Below are positions 8,642-17,304 of a DNA stretch of 64,000 nucleotides, in pieces. Location of the stretch: positions 1 to 64,000 of the forward strand of contig CACYKE010000028.1 in the NCBI GenBank assembly GCA_902774925.1, in the 5' to 3' direction. The translations under genes and the position numbers were made by a program. The notes under the pieces are model-generated. The model was not told where the DNA came from and made no database searches. It saw only the letters and a list, made by a program, of their open reading frames with translations. Source of the DNA: an uncultured Prevotellaceae bacterium. Lineage in GTDB: Bacteria; Bacteroidota; Bacteroidia; Bacteroidales; Bacteroidaceae. Positions within the stretch are counted from its first letter, which is position 1, and every line of letters starts with the position of its first letter.

Positions 8642-8658
8642 CACGCAAAAAGTAAGAA

Positions 8659-9549
8659 ATGATGTCTACGCGTAAACTAAGATTCGCCATTTTTGGCAAT
8701 GTCTACCAGCCCAAGAAGTCTGTTTCGATACAGAAAATCCTCGCTTGTCTGTCACAATACGAGGCAGAGGTTTTTATTGAACGCGAGTTCTATACCTTCA
8801 TCACCGAGGGGCAGCAGATGTCTCTGAAAGGGGTTAACGTCTTTGACAATAACCAATTTGAGGCTGACTTTGCCATTTCGATGGGAGGCGACGGAACTTT
8901 TTTGCGCACTGCCAGCGTGGTAGGACAGAAACAGATTCCCATTCTTGGCATCAATACAGGACGGTTGGGCTTCCTTGCTGACGTTAATGCGCAGGAGATA
9001 GAACATACCATCCATGCCTTGCATGATGAGGATTATGCTGTCGATACGCGTGCTGTCATTCAGGTGGAAACAAAAGGTCAGGAGTTGCAAGGCTACAACT
9101 GCGCGCTGAACGACGTGGCCATCCTGAAACGCGACAACGCTTCGATGATTTCCATCTATGCAACGATAAACGGCGAGACGCTGACGACCTATCAGGCTGA
9201 CGGACTCATCATTTCGACACCTACGGGTTCTACCGCTTACTCGCTTTCCGTAGGAGGGCCGATTATTGTGCCAGGAACCCATGTGTTCTCACTGACTGCC
9301 GTTGCTCCCCATTCGTTGAACGTTCGCCCCATCGTCGTCTCGGAAGACTCCGTGATAGAACTTTCTGTTGAGAGTCGTACGCATAATTTCCTTGTTGCTT
9401 TGGACGGACGAAGCGAAAAGTTGGATGAAACCACGCAACTGACCTTACGTCGTGCTCCTTATCGCGTGCAGGTTATCAAACGTGCAGGCACCAAGTATTT
9501 CCACACGTTGCGTGAGAAAATGATGTGGGGAGCTGATCAGCGAGGGTAA
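8659..9549 (+). CDS. nadK: NAD kinase
   Basis: 296 residues. It phosphorylates NAD to NADP. The signature 'MGGDGTFLR' lies at about 75-83 with its catalytic Asp, followed by '[11 protein letters not shown]', the 'LNDVAILK' (NE/D) motif and '[11 protein letters not shown]'. Two ATGs are adjacent (8659 and 8662); either could be used. It follows its own -7 element by about 20 nt. The stop codon abuts a heptad repeat that also contains the stop of the convergent histidine-kinase gene. Confidence 0.97.
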   Translation: MMSTRKLRFAIFGNVYQPKKSVSIQKILACLSQYEAEVFIEREFYTFITEGQQMSLKGVNVFDNNQFEADFAISMGGDGTFLRTASVVGQKQIPILGINTGRLGFLADVNAQEIEHTIHALHDEDYAVDTRAVIQVETKGQELQGYNCALNDVAILKRDNASMISIYATINGETLTTYQADGLIISTPTGSTAYSLSVGGPIIVPGTHVFSLTAVAPHSLNVRPIVVSEDSVIELSVESRTHNFLVALDGRSEKLDETTQLTLRRAPYRVQVIKRAGTKYFHTLREKMMWGADQRG

Positions 9550-9583
9550 GCCAATAGCTAATTGCTAATAGCCAACCGCTATT
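9549..9583. repeat. 7-bp-period repeat, AGCCAAT family
   Basis: About five heptads ('AGCCAAT', 'AGCTAAT', 'TGCTAAT', 'AGCCAAC', 'CGCTATT'). It fills the gap between the convergent nadK and histidine-kinase genes and supplies the kinase stop codon at 9581-9579. Confidence 0.75.
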
Positions 9584-11372
9584 CTTTGGGCAGTTTCAGG
9601 ATAAAGCGGCTTCCTCCTTTGTATTCGGTGTCGAGCACCACGTCGCCGCCTAATTGGCGAGCTACGCGACGAGCCAGTGAGAGTCCTAGTCCTACACCTT
9701 CTATATATGCATCCGACTTGTAGAAGTGTTCGAAGATTTTCTCTTCGTCGCCCTCTTTGATGCCACATCCCGTATCCGTCACACTGAAACATACCATTCC
9801 GTCCAGTTTGTCAGTATAGGTTTTGAGCGTGATGCTGCCCTGCTTAGTGAACTTAAAGGCGTTGTCCAGCAGATGATGCAGGATTTTTTCCACTTCGTGA
9901 CGGTTCATCAGAATCTCACAGCTGTCCTTCAAATGTGCGTCGAGACGTACGTCCAGTCCCGTATCCTTCGCTTCGTAGGCTTCTATCATTTTTCGAGCCA
10001 ATTCGTTACAGCCCACCATATCTGTTTTGTCAATATAGTGGATGCTTTCCTTGCCTGAGATGTCGAGTATTTCATCTACGATACGTACGATGCTATGGGT
10101 GCTGTGGGTGATACGCTTGGCCATATCCGCGCGTTCGTTGTCGCTCAACAGAGCGTGAGGATCGCTGATGATTTGGGCATAGCCGCTGATGACGTTCAAA
10201 GGCGTACGGATTTCGTGACTCATGTTCTGCAGGAAGCTTACCTTCATGCGTTCTGCCTCCTGTGCCTTGTCGCGAGCGATGAGCAGTTCACGGTTCTGAC
10301 GCTGAAGACTCTTCATGTAGCGCGAGCGGTTCCAGCGATAAATCAGAAATCCGATGACCAGAACTGCGATAAATCCAAGATGGAGTGCCCATTGCAGGAG
10401 GGCGTTTTTCTTACATACGGCATTGTTCAACGCTTCGGCATTCTCGAGGTCATTGGCCGAACCTACCATCTCTTCACTCATGATGACATTGTCTACTGAG
10501 TCCTTGATGGCCATGTAGCGTTTCTGCGTCTCAAAGGCACGTATCGTATCACCTGCCAGTTCGTAGATTTCAGTTTGGAACTTATAGATATCTGTTGTGT
10601 TAGTTAGTTCATACGTCTGTTTGATGGCATCATCGTAGCGTTTGTCTGCTGCAGCCTCACAGATAACGGCATAGTTATAATAGGTTGTACTGAAGTCCTG
10701 CCCCAGCGTCTTGCGGAGCTTAATGTATTCGTCGAAAGCTTCGTTCACCTGTTCCCAGTCACGCATGGCGTAGGCCACAATCACTTTAAAACCGATGGCG
10801 TCGCTGTATTCGTAATTGGAATCGTTGGCCCTGATGACTTCAATGGCGCAGTCGAGGTGTTTCATGGCTTCCTTAGGCTGGGTGTCCATCTCGATGTTCG
10901 CCAAGTCCATATAGAGCGACACGAGATTGGCAGGCTGGGAGTGGTCCACCTGATCCAATGCCTTCTCGAAGTACTGGTGGGCTAGGGGAATATTTCCTCT
11001 TAGCGAGTAGATGATGCCTCGCAGGTGGGTGGTCTTATAGAGTTCACGAGTGGCGCCGCGCTGTTCCATATCTGCCTGCATTGTCATGGTTTTTCGCAGG
11101 GCGCGATAGAAGTGATTGTGATTGACGTCGTAGAGCACTTCGTTCTTCCAACTGAGATAGAATCCGCTAACGTCGCCCTGCTTGAGCAGGTAGTTGCGAT
11201 AGTTGGCATTTGCTTCGTAGAAAGCGTGTTCGTCGTTCTGATTGAAGGTGATGCGAACTTTCTGCAGCAATCTGCTGGTTGTATCGTCTTTCACCTGAGC
11301 TCGCCCAGGTGTCATGAGGACTACAGACACTAGGAATATGATGATGGTAGCCAGTTTCCTAAGGTTGACCAT
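9579..11372 (-). CDS. TPR-containing membrane sensor histidine kinase
   Basis: 597 residues. Signal peptide (1-25, 'TPGRAQ'), an all-helical periplasmic region with TPR-like repeats (about 30-310), one membrane segment (about 325-346), a coiled coil, the HisKA domain with the phospho-accepting His in 'NMSHEIRTPLN' (about 386), then HATPase_c with 'DTGCGIKEGDEEKIFEHFYK' and 'GVGLGLSLARR'. No response regulator is adjacent, so it is an orphan sensor whose partner must lie elsewhere. Such TPR kinases are common in Bacteroidetes; the ligand is unknown. Confidence 0.9.
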   Translation of the reverse strand: MVNLRKLATIIIFLVSVVLMTPGRAQVKDDTTSRLLQKVRITFNQNDEHAFYEANANYRNYLLKQGDVSGFYLSWKNEVLYDVNHNHFYRALRKTMTMQADMEQRGATRELYKTTHLRGIIYSLRGNIPLAHQYFEKALDQVDHSQPANLVSLYMDLANIEMDTQPKEAMKHLDCAIEVIRANDSNYEYSDAIGFKVIVAYAMRDWEQVNEAFDEYIKLRKTLGQDFSTTYYNYAVICEAAADKRYDDAIKQTYELTNTTDIYKFQTEIYELAGDTIRAFETQKRYMAIKDSVDNVIMSEEMVGSANDLENAEALNNAVCKKNALLQWALHLGFIAVLVIGFLIYRWNRSRYMKSLQRQNRELLIARDKAQEAERMKVSFLQNMSHEIRTPLNVISGYAQIISDPHALLSDNERADMAKRITHSTHSIVRIVDEILDISGKESIHYIDKTDMVGCNELARKMIEAYEAKDTGLDVRLDAHLKDSCEILMNRHEVEKILHHLLDNAFKFTKQGSITLKTYTDKLDGMVCFSVTDTGCGIKEGDEEKIFEHFYKSDAYIEGVGLGLSLARRVARQLGGDVVLDTEYKGGSRFILKLPKE

Positions 11373-11409
11373 ATGTGATATTATCGTTTGTTATTGTTAG
11401 TTTATGACG

Positions 11410-11441
11410 CAAAGGTAGTAAATGTACACTAATTACGCAAA
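11410..11441 (-). promoter_or_regulatory. Canonical promoter of the histidine kinase gene
   Basis: Minus strand TTTG (11441-11438), 20-nt spacer, TACCTTTG (11417-11410). It lies about 40 nt upstream of the ATG at 11372. Confidence 0.7.
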
Positions 11442-11657
11442 CGTTTTCGTGGAAAATCTACGAACACCCTACGATTAACATTTGTTGACTTTTTTCAAAT
11501 ACTACCCAATATTGAATCTTTGAGGTACAATTATCTCGGCTTCTATACAGTCCGATTTTAAATATATAAATAACAAGGAACGCGCGAGGCTTGTTGGGCT
11601 GTTACGATGTCTAAAATGCTAAAGAAAGTTAAAGAATAGCACTTTTTGCTTGAAAAG

Positions 11658-11689
11658 TTTGGAGCGTAAGCTTATTTTCTCTACTTTTG
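11658..11689 (+). promoter_or_regulatory. Canonical promoter of the ABC-2/GntR operon
   Basis: TTTG at 11658-11661, 20-nt spacer, TACTTTTG at 11682-11689. The predicted start falls near 11696, inside the palindrome immediately downstream. The rest of the gene-free interval 11442-11657 shows nothing else I can name. Confidence 0.75.
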
Positions 11690-11691
11690 CA

Positions 11692-11713
11692 GTGTACTAA
11701 TAAAGTAGTACAC
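11692..11713. promoter_or_regulatory. Probable operator for the YtrA-type GntR repressor
   Basis: Perfect inverted repeat: GTGTACTA, 6 nt, TAGTACAC. It sits on the predicted transcription start of an operon whose third gene is a GntR/YtrA-family regulator. Autorepression is the usual arrangement for that family; binding here is inferred. Confidence 0.65.
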
Positions 11714-11781
11714 CAATACAGTGGCTTTCGAAGCCCGATTCAGACAATAAACAATAATATAAACATAAACAATTAAAACGT

Positions 11782-12612
11782 ATGATTGACGTAAAAAACA
11801 TCAGTTTCAAGTATGCCGGAAGCAAACATCTGGTATTCGATGATTTCAGCCTGACGCTGGAGGAAAACCGTATCTACGGACTGTTAGGAAAGAACGGAAC
11901 GGGCAAGAGCACGCTGCTCTACCTGCTCTCAGGTTTGCTTCGGCCCTCTTGCGGTTCTGTATGTTGCGATGGTATCGCAACAAAAGACCGCGAGCCTGAA
12001 ACCCTGCGTGACATCTTCCTCGTAACGGAGGAGTTTGAGATGCCCGCCATCTGTCTTTCTGAGTACGTGAAACTCTATAAGCCCTTCTACCCCAATTTCT
12101 CTGATGAGATCCTGCAGGGTTGTCTGGCTGATTTCGAACTGCCTGCTGATGTGCGCTTAGGCGAACTCTCGATGGGTCAGCGCAAGAAGGCCTATATCGC
12201 CTTCGCTATGGCTACCAACACCAAGTATCTGTTGATGGATGAGCCCACCAATGGATTGGACATCCCCTCAAAGTCGCAGTTCCGCAAGGTCATTGCCCAG
12301 CACATGACTGAGGAGCGTACTGTTGTCATCTCTACCCACCAAGTTCACGACGTGGAACAGATGTTGGACCACATCCTAATGCTCGACCAGCACTCGGTAT
12401 TGCTGAATGCCTCAATGCAGGAAATTCAGGATGCCTATACCTTCGAATTCCGTTCACCACAGCAGATGGATGATACAGTGCTCTATGCTGAACCCACGCT
12501 TCAGGGCAATGCTGTCATCACCAAGCGCCAGGAAGGTGACGCTGAGACACAGGTGAACCTCGAACTCCTGTTTAACTACAAGACAACCCCCAAAACAGGA
12601 CCAGTACTATAA
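11782..12612 (+). CDS. ABC transporter ATP-binding protein (ABC-2 type)
   Basis: 276 residues. Walker A 'GLLGKNGTGKSTLL' (about 34-47), signature 'LSMGQRKKAYIA' (unusual M for the common G in LSGGQ) and Walker B 'YLLMDEPTNGLD' are clear, followed by the switch His in 'VVISTHQVHD'. The C-terminal 70 residues are variable. It is the energy-coupling subunit for the membrane protein encoded next. The operon has a GntR/YtrA regulator as last gene, as in Gram-positive ytr-type loci for export or envelope stress. Substrate unknown. Confidence 0.92.
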   Translation: MIDVKNISFKYAGSKHLVFDDFSLTLEENRIYGLLGKNGTGKSTLLYLLSGLLRPSCGSVCCDGIATKDREPETLRDIFLVTEEFEMPAICLSEYVKLYKPFYPNFSDEILQGCLADFELPADVRLGELSMGQRKKAYIAFAMATNTKYLLMDEPTNGLDIPSKSQFRKVIAQHMTEERTVVISTHQVHDVEQMLDHILMLDQHSVLLNASMQEIQDAYTFEFRSPQQMDDTVLYAEPTLQGNAVITKRQEGDAETQVNLELLFNYKTTPKTGPVL

Positions 12613-12681
12613 AAAGAAGCAACGATTGCAACGCCACACTCTGCTTGCAGAGAATTTAACGGATTTAAAGAATTAAGAATT

Positions 12682-13536
12682 ATGAGTACTTTCAATACAA
12701 CAAGATTCGGTCAGGCACTGAAGTGCCAGTTCCTCGTACTGCGCAAGACGTGGATTCGCCTCTTCGGCATCTTTACACTCGTCATGTTTATGGCCAACCT
12801 CTTCTTTACCCGCGTGAATGGTGTGAAATACGATGATATGGTCAGCCAATGGCCTATGGAGGATGTTATCATCCACTATGGCAATTATGTAGGATCGACC
12901 ACCGGCTTTGGTGTTATATTCTTCTGTTTCTCGATGCTCTTCGGTGCCAGCTTCCTGTTCGCAGGCATGAAGGACACGCGCAAGCGCTCGGCCTTCCTGC
13001 TCTGGCCTGTTTCCAACCTGGAGAAATACATCATCAGCCTGCTGCTCTCCATTCTGTGGCTGGCAGTCATCACCATTGGCGCTTATCTGTTGGCTGACAC
13101 CCTACGCGTGTTCATTGACTGGGTGACGGGTCGCGTCGTTATCTGGGGCCTTCCCAAAATAATTGATGGTGTTTTCGGTCCTGCACCTTTCGAGCATTGG
13201 CAGATAGCTTGGATGCTCTTCGCCTGGGTGTTCTACATCCACTCGCTCTATATCGTGGGCGGCACACTGTTCCATCGTCAGCAGTTCCTGTTGACCAGTG
13301 CTTCGATTGTCGTTCTTGGTATCCTGCTGGTTATGATTCTGAACCAGATAGATCCCCACATCGAATTCATTACTGGTACATGGGACGAGAAGACGGAAAC
13401 ATATAACCAGGTATTCCATCCCTTCTTCTATGTTCTTAACACGACGTTGTGCCTGCTCATCGTGTTCCACTACTGGGCTTCTTATAAGATTTTTACCCGT
13501 ATGCAGGTTATTAACAATAAATGGTTGAACGTATGA
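12682..13536 (+). CDS. ABC-2 type membrane permease subunit
   Basis: 284 residues with about six hydrophobic segments (for example around residues 25-42, 72-93, 112-135, 172-195, 205-225 and 250-270) and few charged residues within them. No catalytic motifs. Position between the ATPase and the GntR gene makes it the transmembrane partner of the former. Its last codons overlap the regulator's start (ATGA). A short 'AAAGAATTAAGAATT' repeat precedes the start codon. Confidence 0.85.
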   Translation: MSTFNTTRFGQALKCQFLVLRKTWIRLFGIFTLVMFMANLFFTRVNGVKYDDMVSQWPMEDVIIHYGNYVGSTTGFGVIFFCFSMLFGASFLFAGMKDTRKRSAFLLWPVSNLEKYIISLLLSILWLAVITIGAYLLADTLRVFIDWVTGRVVIWGLPKIIDGVFGPAPFEHWQIAWMLFAWVFYIHSLYIVGGTLFHRQQFLLTSASIVVLGILLVMILNQIDPHIEFITGTWDEKTETYNQVFHPFFYVLNTTLCLLIVFHYWASYKIFTRMQVINNKWLNV

Positions 13537-13895
13537 TTTTTACTAACGATAAAGCGATTTACATCCAGATGGCCGATCGTCTGTGTGACGAAATTCTCTC
13601 TGGCGTGTATAAGGACGATGACCGCATTCCGTCCGTCCGAGAGTATGCCGTGCTCTTAGAAGTGAATACAAATACGGCAGTGAAGGCCTACGAACAGTTG
13701 GCCCGTGAGGAGATCATCTACAACAAGCGCGGACTGGGTTACTTCGTCACTCCTGGCGCCAAGAAACAGATTCTGAAGGCACGCAAGCAGGAGTTTATGA
13801 AGGAGCGCCTGCCAGAGCTCTTCCGTCAGATGAACCTCCTCGACATCACTATTGACGACGTTGCAGAAGCCTACAAAAAACTTACAGAATGTTAA
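13533..13895 (+). CDS. GntR family transcriptional regulator (YtrA subfamily)
   Basis: 120 residues from the ATG overlapping the permease stop (ATGA at 13533); a GTG/ATG a few codons earlier is possible but less family-like. An N-terminal winged helix (about 8-75) contains 'IYIQMADRLCDEIL', 'RIPSVREYAVLLEVN' and 'GLGYFVTPGA', followed by a short helical dimerisation tail typical of YtrA regulators, with no ligand-binding domain. It probably represses its own operon through the palindrome at 11692-11713, which overlaps the promoter. Confidence 0.9.
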   Translation: MIFTNDKAIYIQMADRLCDEILSGVYKDDDRIPSVREYAVLLEVNTNTAVKAYEQLAREEIIYNKRGLGYFVTPGAKKQILKARKQEFMKERLPELFRQMNLLDITIDDVAEAYKKLTEC

Positions 13896-13950
13896 AGTTT
13901 AGTCATACTTCTATTCATTCGTCACAAATGTATGCAGTTCATCCCATTTA

Positions 13951-13982
13951 TTTGGAGGGTAATGCAACTTTTCGTACATTTG
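13951..13982 (+). promoter_or_regulatory. Canonical promoter of the MacAB-TolC type operon
   Basis: TTTG at 13951-13954, 20-nt spacer, TACATTTG at 13975-13982, about 42 nt before the ATG at 14024. The interval from the GntR stop is short, so this promoter makes the second exporter operon independent of the first. Confidence 0.75.
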
Positions 13983-14023
13983 CAGCGTCTAACGAATAAA
14001 AACAAGGTAAAAAGTTTGTTTTC

Positions 14024-14743
14024 ATGATACACTTACAAGACATTAATAAAACCTATCAGGGTGCCCAGCCACTCCATGTGCTGAAGGGTATCTCGCTCGA
14101 CATTGCGAAGGGAGAGTTCGTCAGCATCATGGGCGCTTCGGGCTCAGGTAAGAGTACCTTATTAAATATATTAGGTATTCTCGATAATTACGACTCAGGT
14201 ACTTATGAACTCGCAGGAACTCCCATCTGGAACCTCTCCGAGACCCGTGCTGCCGAGTATCGCAACAAGATGATAGGTTTTATCTTCCAAAGCTTTAATC
14301 TCATCTCGTTTAAAACAGCCGTGGAAAACGTTGAGTTGCCATTATTCTACCAGGGAGTGTCACGCCGTAAACGCCATCAGATGGCGCTGGATTATCTGGA
14401 TCGTCTAGGTCTTCTGGATTGGGCCGAGCACTACCCCAACGAACTGTCGGGAGGACAGAAGCAACGTGTAGCAATTGCCAGAGCGCTCATCACCCGTCCA
14501 CAGATTATCTTGGCCGACGAGCCTACGGGCGCCCTCGACTCAAAGACAAGTGTGGAGGTGATGCAGCTGCTCAAGCAATTGAACCAGGATGAGGGAATGA
14601 CTATCGTGGTGGTGACGCACGAAAGCGGTGTGGCAAACGAGACGAACAAGATTGTGCATATCAAAGACGGCGTTATTGGACAGATTGAAGAGAACCTGAA
14701 CCACGATGCCTCACCATTCGGCAGTGGCGGACTGATGAAATAA
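14024..14743 (+). CDS. MacB/LolD-type ABC transporter ATP-binding protein
   Basis: 239 residues. Walker A 'GASGSGKSTLLNILG', signature 'ELSGGQKQRVAIARAL' and Walker B 'IILADEPTGALDS' are intact, in the arrangement of the MacB/LolD subfamily that powers FtsX-like permeases. It heads a five-gene operon: ATPase, two FtsX-like permeases, membrane-fusion adaptor, TolC-like channel. The likely role is energy supply for tripartite efflux of a drug, peptide or lipid-like molecule. Substrate not deducible. Confidence 0.93.
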   Translation: MIHLQDINKTYQGAQPLHVLKGISLDIAKGEFVSIMGASGSGKSTLLNILGILDNYDSGTYELAGTPIWNLSETRAAEYRNKMIGFIFQSFNLISFKTAVENVELPLFYQGVSRRKRHQMALDYLDRLGLLDWAEHYPNELSGGQKQRVAIARALITRPQIILADEPTGALDSKTSVEVMQLLKQLNQDEGMTIVVVTHESGVANETNKIVHIKDGVIGQIEENLNHDASPFGSGGLMK

Positions 14744-14747
14744 AATT

Positions 14748-15989
14748 ATGCGAGATATATTTACAGAAATATGGCAGACAGCTCGACGGAATAAACTCCG
14801 TACGACACTGACAGGCTTTGCGGTGGCGTGGGGTATCTTTATGATCATTGTGCTGTTGGGTGCCGGTAACGGACTCATCAATGCCAATCTGAAACAGAGC
14901 GAACGTTTCCTGTCGTCGTCAATGGTTGTCTTTGGCGGATGGACATCGAAACCCTATCAGGGTCTGAAGGAAGGTCGCGATATCCGTCTGCACGAGAGCG
15001 ATATGACGATTACTGAGCGGGAGTTCTCTGAGAATGTCGATGAGGTAGGTGCCCAGTACAACACGTCAGCAACTATCAGTCATGGCCAGCAGTATGTTTC
15101 AACAAATATCAGCGGTGTCTATCCCAACCACACGAAAATCAATAAGGTGGAAATATTGCAAGGTCGTTTCATCAATACGATTGACGTGAAGGAGAGCCGT
15201 AAAGTGCTGGTGTTAGGCAACAAGCAGGCGAAAGAACTGAAGTGTCGCGTCGGTGACTTCCTAGACGTCGGAAACTTTGCCTTCAAGGTGGTGGGTATCT
15301 ATAAGGAACAGGAGAATGGACGCTCAGATGTGTTCAGTAGCTATACGGCCATCAAGCGCATTTATGGTGCCAAGACCGATGATGCAGGACGCATAGAGTT
15401 CACTTTCCACGGACTGCCGACGGAGGAGGCTAACGAGGCTTTTGAGCGTAGTTATCGTCACCGCCTAAATGCCGAACATCAGGCACATCCTGAAGATGAA
15501 GACGCTGTTTGGCTATGGAATCGTTTCACACAGAACCTGCAGATGGAACAAGGTATCGGTATTATCCGTACTGCTCTTTGGATAGTGGGATTGTTTACGC
15601 TACTCTCTGGTATCGTAGGCGTATCGAATATTATGCTCATCACCGTCAAGGAGCGTACTCATGAATTTGGTATCCGTAAGGCTATCGGTGCCAAGCCTTG
15701 GGGGATTCTGCGACTGATTATCATAGAGAGTGTAATCATTACGACCATCTTCGGCTATATCGGTATGTTGTTGGGTATTTTTGCCAACGAATATATGGAC
15801 GCAACGATAGGTCACGAGACAATAGATACCGGATTATTCAAGGCTACGATGTTCCTTAATCCGACTGTCGGACTGGACGTTTGTGTGGAGGCTACGCTGG
15901 TAATGATTATTGCTGGAACGATAGCAGGACTCATACCCGCATTCAAAGCAAGTAGAATTCGCCCCATCGAGGCCCTAAGAGCAGATTAA
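14748..15989 (+). CDS. FtsX/MacB-like ABC permease, first copy
   Basis: 413 residues. One N-terminal membrane segment (about 20-42), a periplasmic MacB_PCD-type domain (about 45-265), then three C-terminal segments with the FtsX family core 'GIVGVSNIMLITVKERTHEF' and 'GIRKAIGAKPWGIL'. It starts 4 nt after the ATPase. It is paralogous to the next gene, and the two probably form a heterodimer around the single ATPase. Confidence 0.92.
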   Translation: MRDIFTEIWQTARRNKLRTTLTGFAVAWGIFMIIVLLGAGNGLINANLKQSERFLSSSMVVFGGWTSKPYQGLKEGRDIRLHESDMTITEREFSENVDEVGAQYNTSATISHGQQYVSTNISGVYPNHTKINKVEILQGRFINTIDVKESRKVLVLGNKQAKELKCRVGDFLDVGNFAFKVVGIYKEQENGRSDVFSSYTAIKRIYGAKTDDAGRIEFTFHGLPTEEANEAFERSYRHRLNAEHQAHPEDEDAVWLWNRFTQNLQMEQGIGIIRTALWIVGLFTLLSGIVGVSNIMLITVKERTHEFGIRKAIGAKPWGILRLIIIESVIITTIFGYIGMLLGIFANEYMDATIGHETIDTGLFKATMFLNPTVGLDVCVEATLVMIIAGTIAGLIPAFKASRIRPIEALRAD

Positions 15990-15992
15990 GTT

Positions 15993-17240
15993 ATGAGAAT
16001 AGATTTAGATACATACAGGGAAATTCTTGACACGCTGACGCGTAATAAGTCGCGCTCGTTCCTCACCGGCTTCGGTGTGTTCTGGGGCGTGTTCATGCTT
16101 GTTGCGTTGATGGGTGGCGGCAACGGACTGAAGGAACTGCTCCAACAGAACTTCGCAGGTTTTGCCACAAACAGCGCGCTGGTGTGGGCACAACCTACAA
16201 GCAAGGCATACAAGGGCTTTCGCAAAGGTCGCTATTGGCATATGGACTACAAAGATGTTGACCGTTTACGTCATAGCGTTCCTGAACTTGACATCATTAC
16301 ACCTCTGCTCTTTTCGAACGGTGGTACAGCCTATTACGGAGACCGCAAAGCTACTGTTGGCGTCAGTGGGGCTATGCCCGATTACCAGCGGGTCAACGAA
16401 CCGAAATTGTTCTATGGCAGATTCATTGATGAGGCTGATATTCGCGACCATCGCAAAGTGTGCGTCATCCAGAAGAAAACCTACAAAGAACTGTTTCCTG
16501 GCGGCGGCGACCCCTGCGGTAAACGCATCCGCATCGACAATATCTACTATCAGATAGTTGGTGTCGATTACAATATGAGCGAGGGTGTTAACATCAGCGG
16601 AGAAAACGGTACGGGTGTCATCCTGCCGCTAACCTTCATGCAGCAGGCCTACAACCGCGGTAATGCCGTTGATCTGATAGCCGTTACTGGACGTCCAGGG
16701 GTCGTCATGTCGAGTGTTACCGACCGCATCCGCGAGACTATCGCCAGAGCCCATACCATTGATCCTACCGACGAACAGGGTGCGATGGTGTTCAATACTG
16801 AGGTGCTCTTCCAGATGCTTGATAACCTCTTCAAGGGCGTCAACTTCCTTATCTGGCTCGTAGGGCTTGGAACTTTGCTGGCTGGCGCTATCGGTGTGTC
16901 GAACATCATGATGGTCACGGTGCGTGAACGAACTACTGAGATAGGTATCCGTCGTGCCATCGGAGCCACTCCGAAGATGATTCTGTCGCAGATTATCTCT
17001 GAGAGTATTGTGCTGACACTGGTGGCAGGTATGAGTGGCATTCTCTTCGGAGTGCTCATCCTGCAGATGCTCGAACTGGGTAATACGGAGGACGGCATCG
17101 TCGCGGCCCACTTCCAGATAGGGTTCTGGACGGCCATCTTTGCCGCACTCGTCGTGTCCACTATGGGTGTTCTCGCAGGTCTTGCCCCAGCCGCCCGAGC
17201 CATGAGCATCAAACCCGTTGACGCCATGCGTGATGAATAA
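15993..17240 (+). CDS. FtsX/MacB-like ABC permease, second copy
   Basis: 415 residues with the same plan as its neighbour: one N-terminal membrane helix, a periplasmic domain, then three helices carrying 'AIGVSNIMMVTVRERTTEI' and 'GIRRAIGATPKMIL'. It begins 3 nt after the preceding stop. The two copies differ widely outside the FtsX core, which suggests functional asymmetry. Confidence 0.92.
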   Translation: MRIDLDTYREILDTLTRNKSRSFLTGFGVFWGVFMLVALMGGGNGLKELLQQNFAGFATNSALVWAQPTSKAYKGFRKGRYWHMDYKDVDRLRHSVPELDIITPLLFSNGGTAYYGDRKATVGVSGAMPDYQRVNEPKLFYGRFIDEADIRDHRKVCVIQKKTYKELFPGGGDPCGKRIRIDNIYYQIVGVDYNMSEGVNISGENGTGVILPLTFMQQAYNRGNAVDLIAVTGRPGVVMSSVTDRIRETIARAHTIDPTDEQGAMVFNTEVLFQMLDNLFKGVNFLIWLVGLGTLLAGAIGVSNIMMVTVRERTTEIGIRRAIGATPKMILSQIISESIVLTLVAGMSGILFGVLILQMLELGNTEDGIVAAHFQIGFWTAIFAALVVSTMGVLAGLAPAARAMSIKPVDAMRDE

Positions 17241-17304
17241 AAGTGTAGTCAGCGATTTTGTCGCTGACACCCCCAAAAAGATAACAATAAAAAACAACCA
17301 AGAT

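Noticed and set aside
11609-11641. Ten-codon leader peptide upstream of the ABC-2 operon
   Set aside because: It lies before the predicted promoter and so would not be on the transcript.
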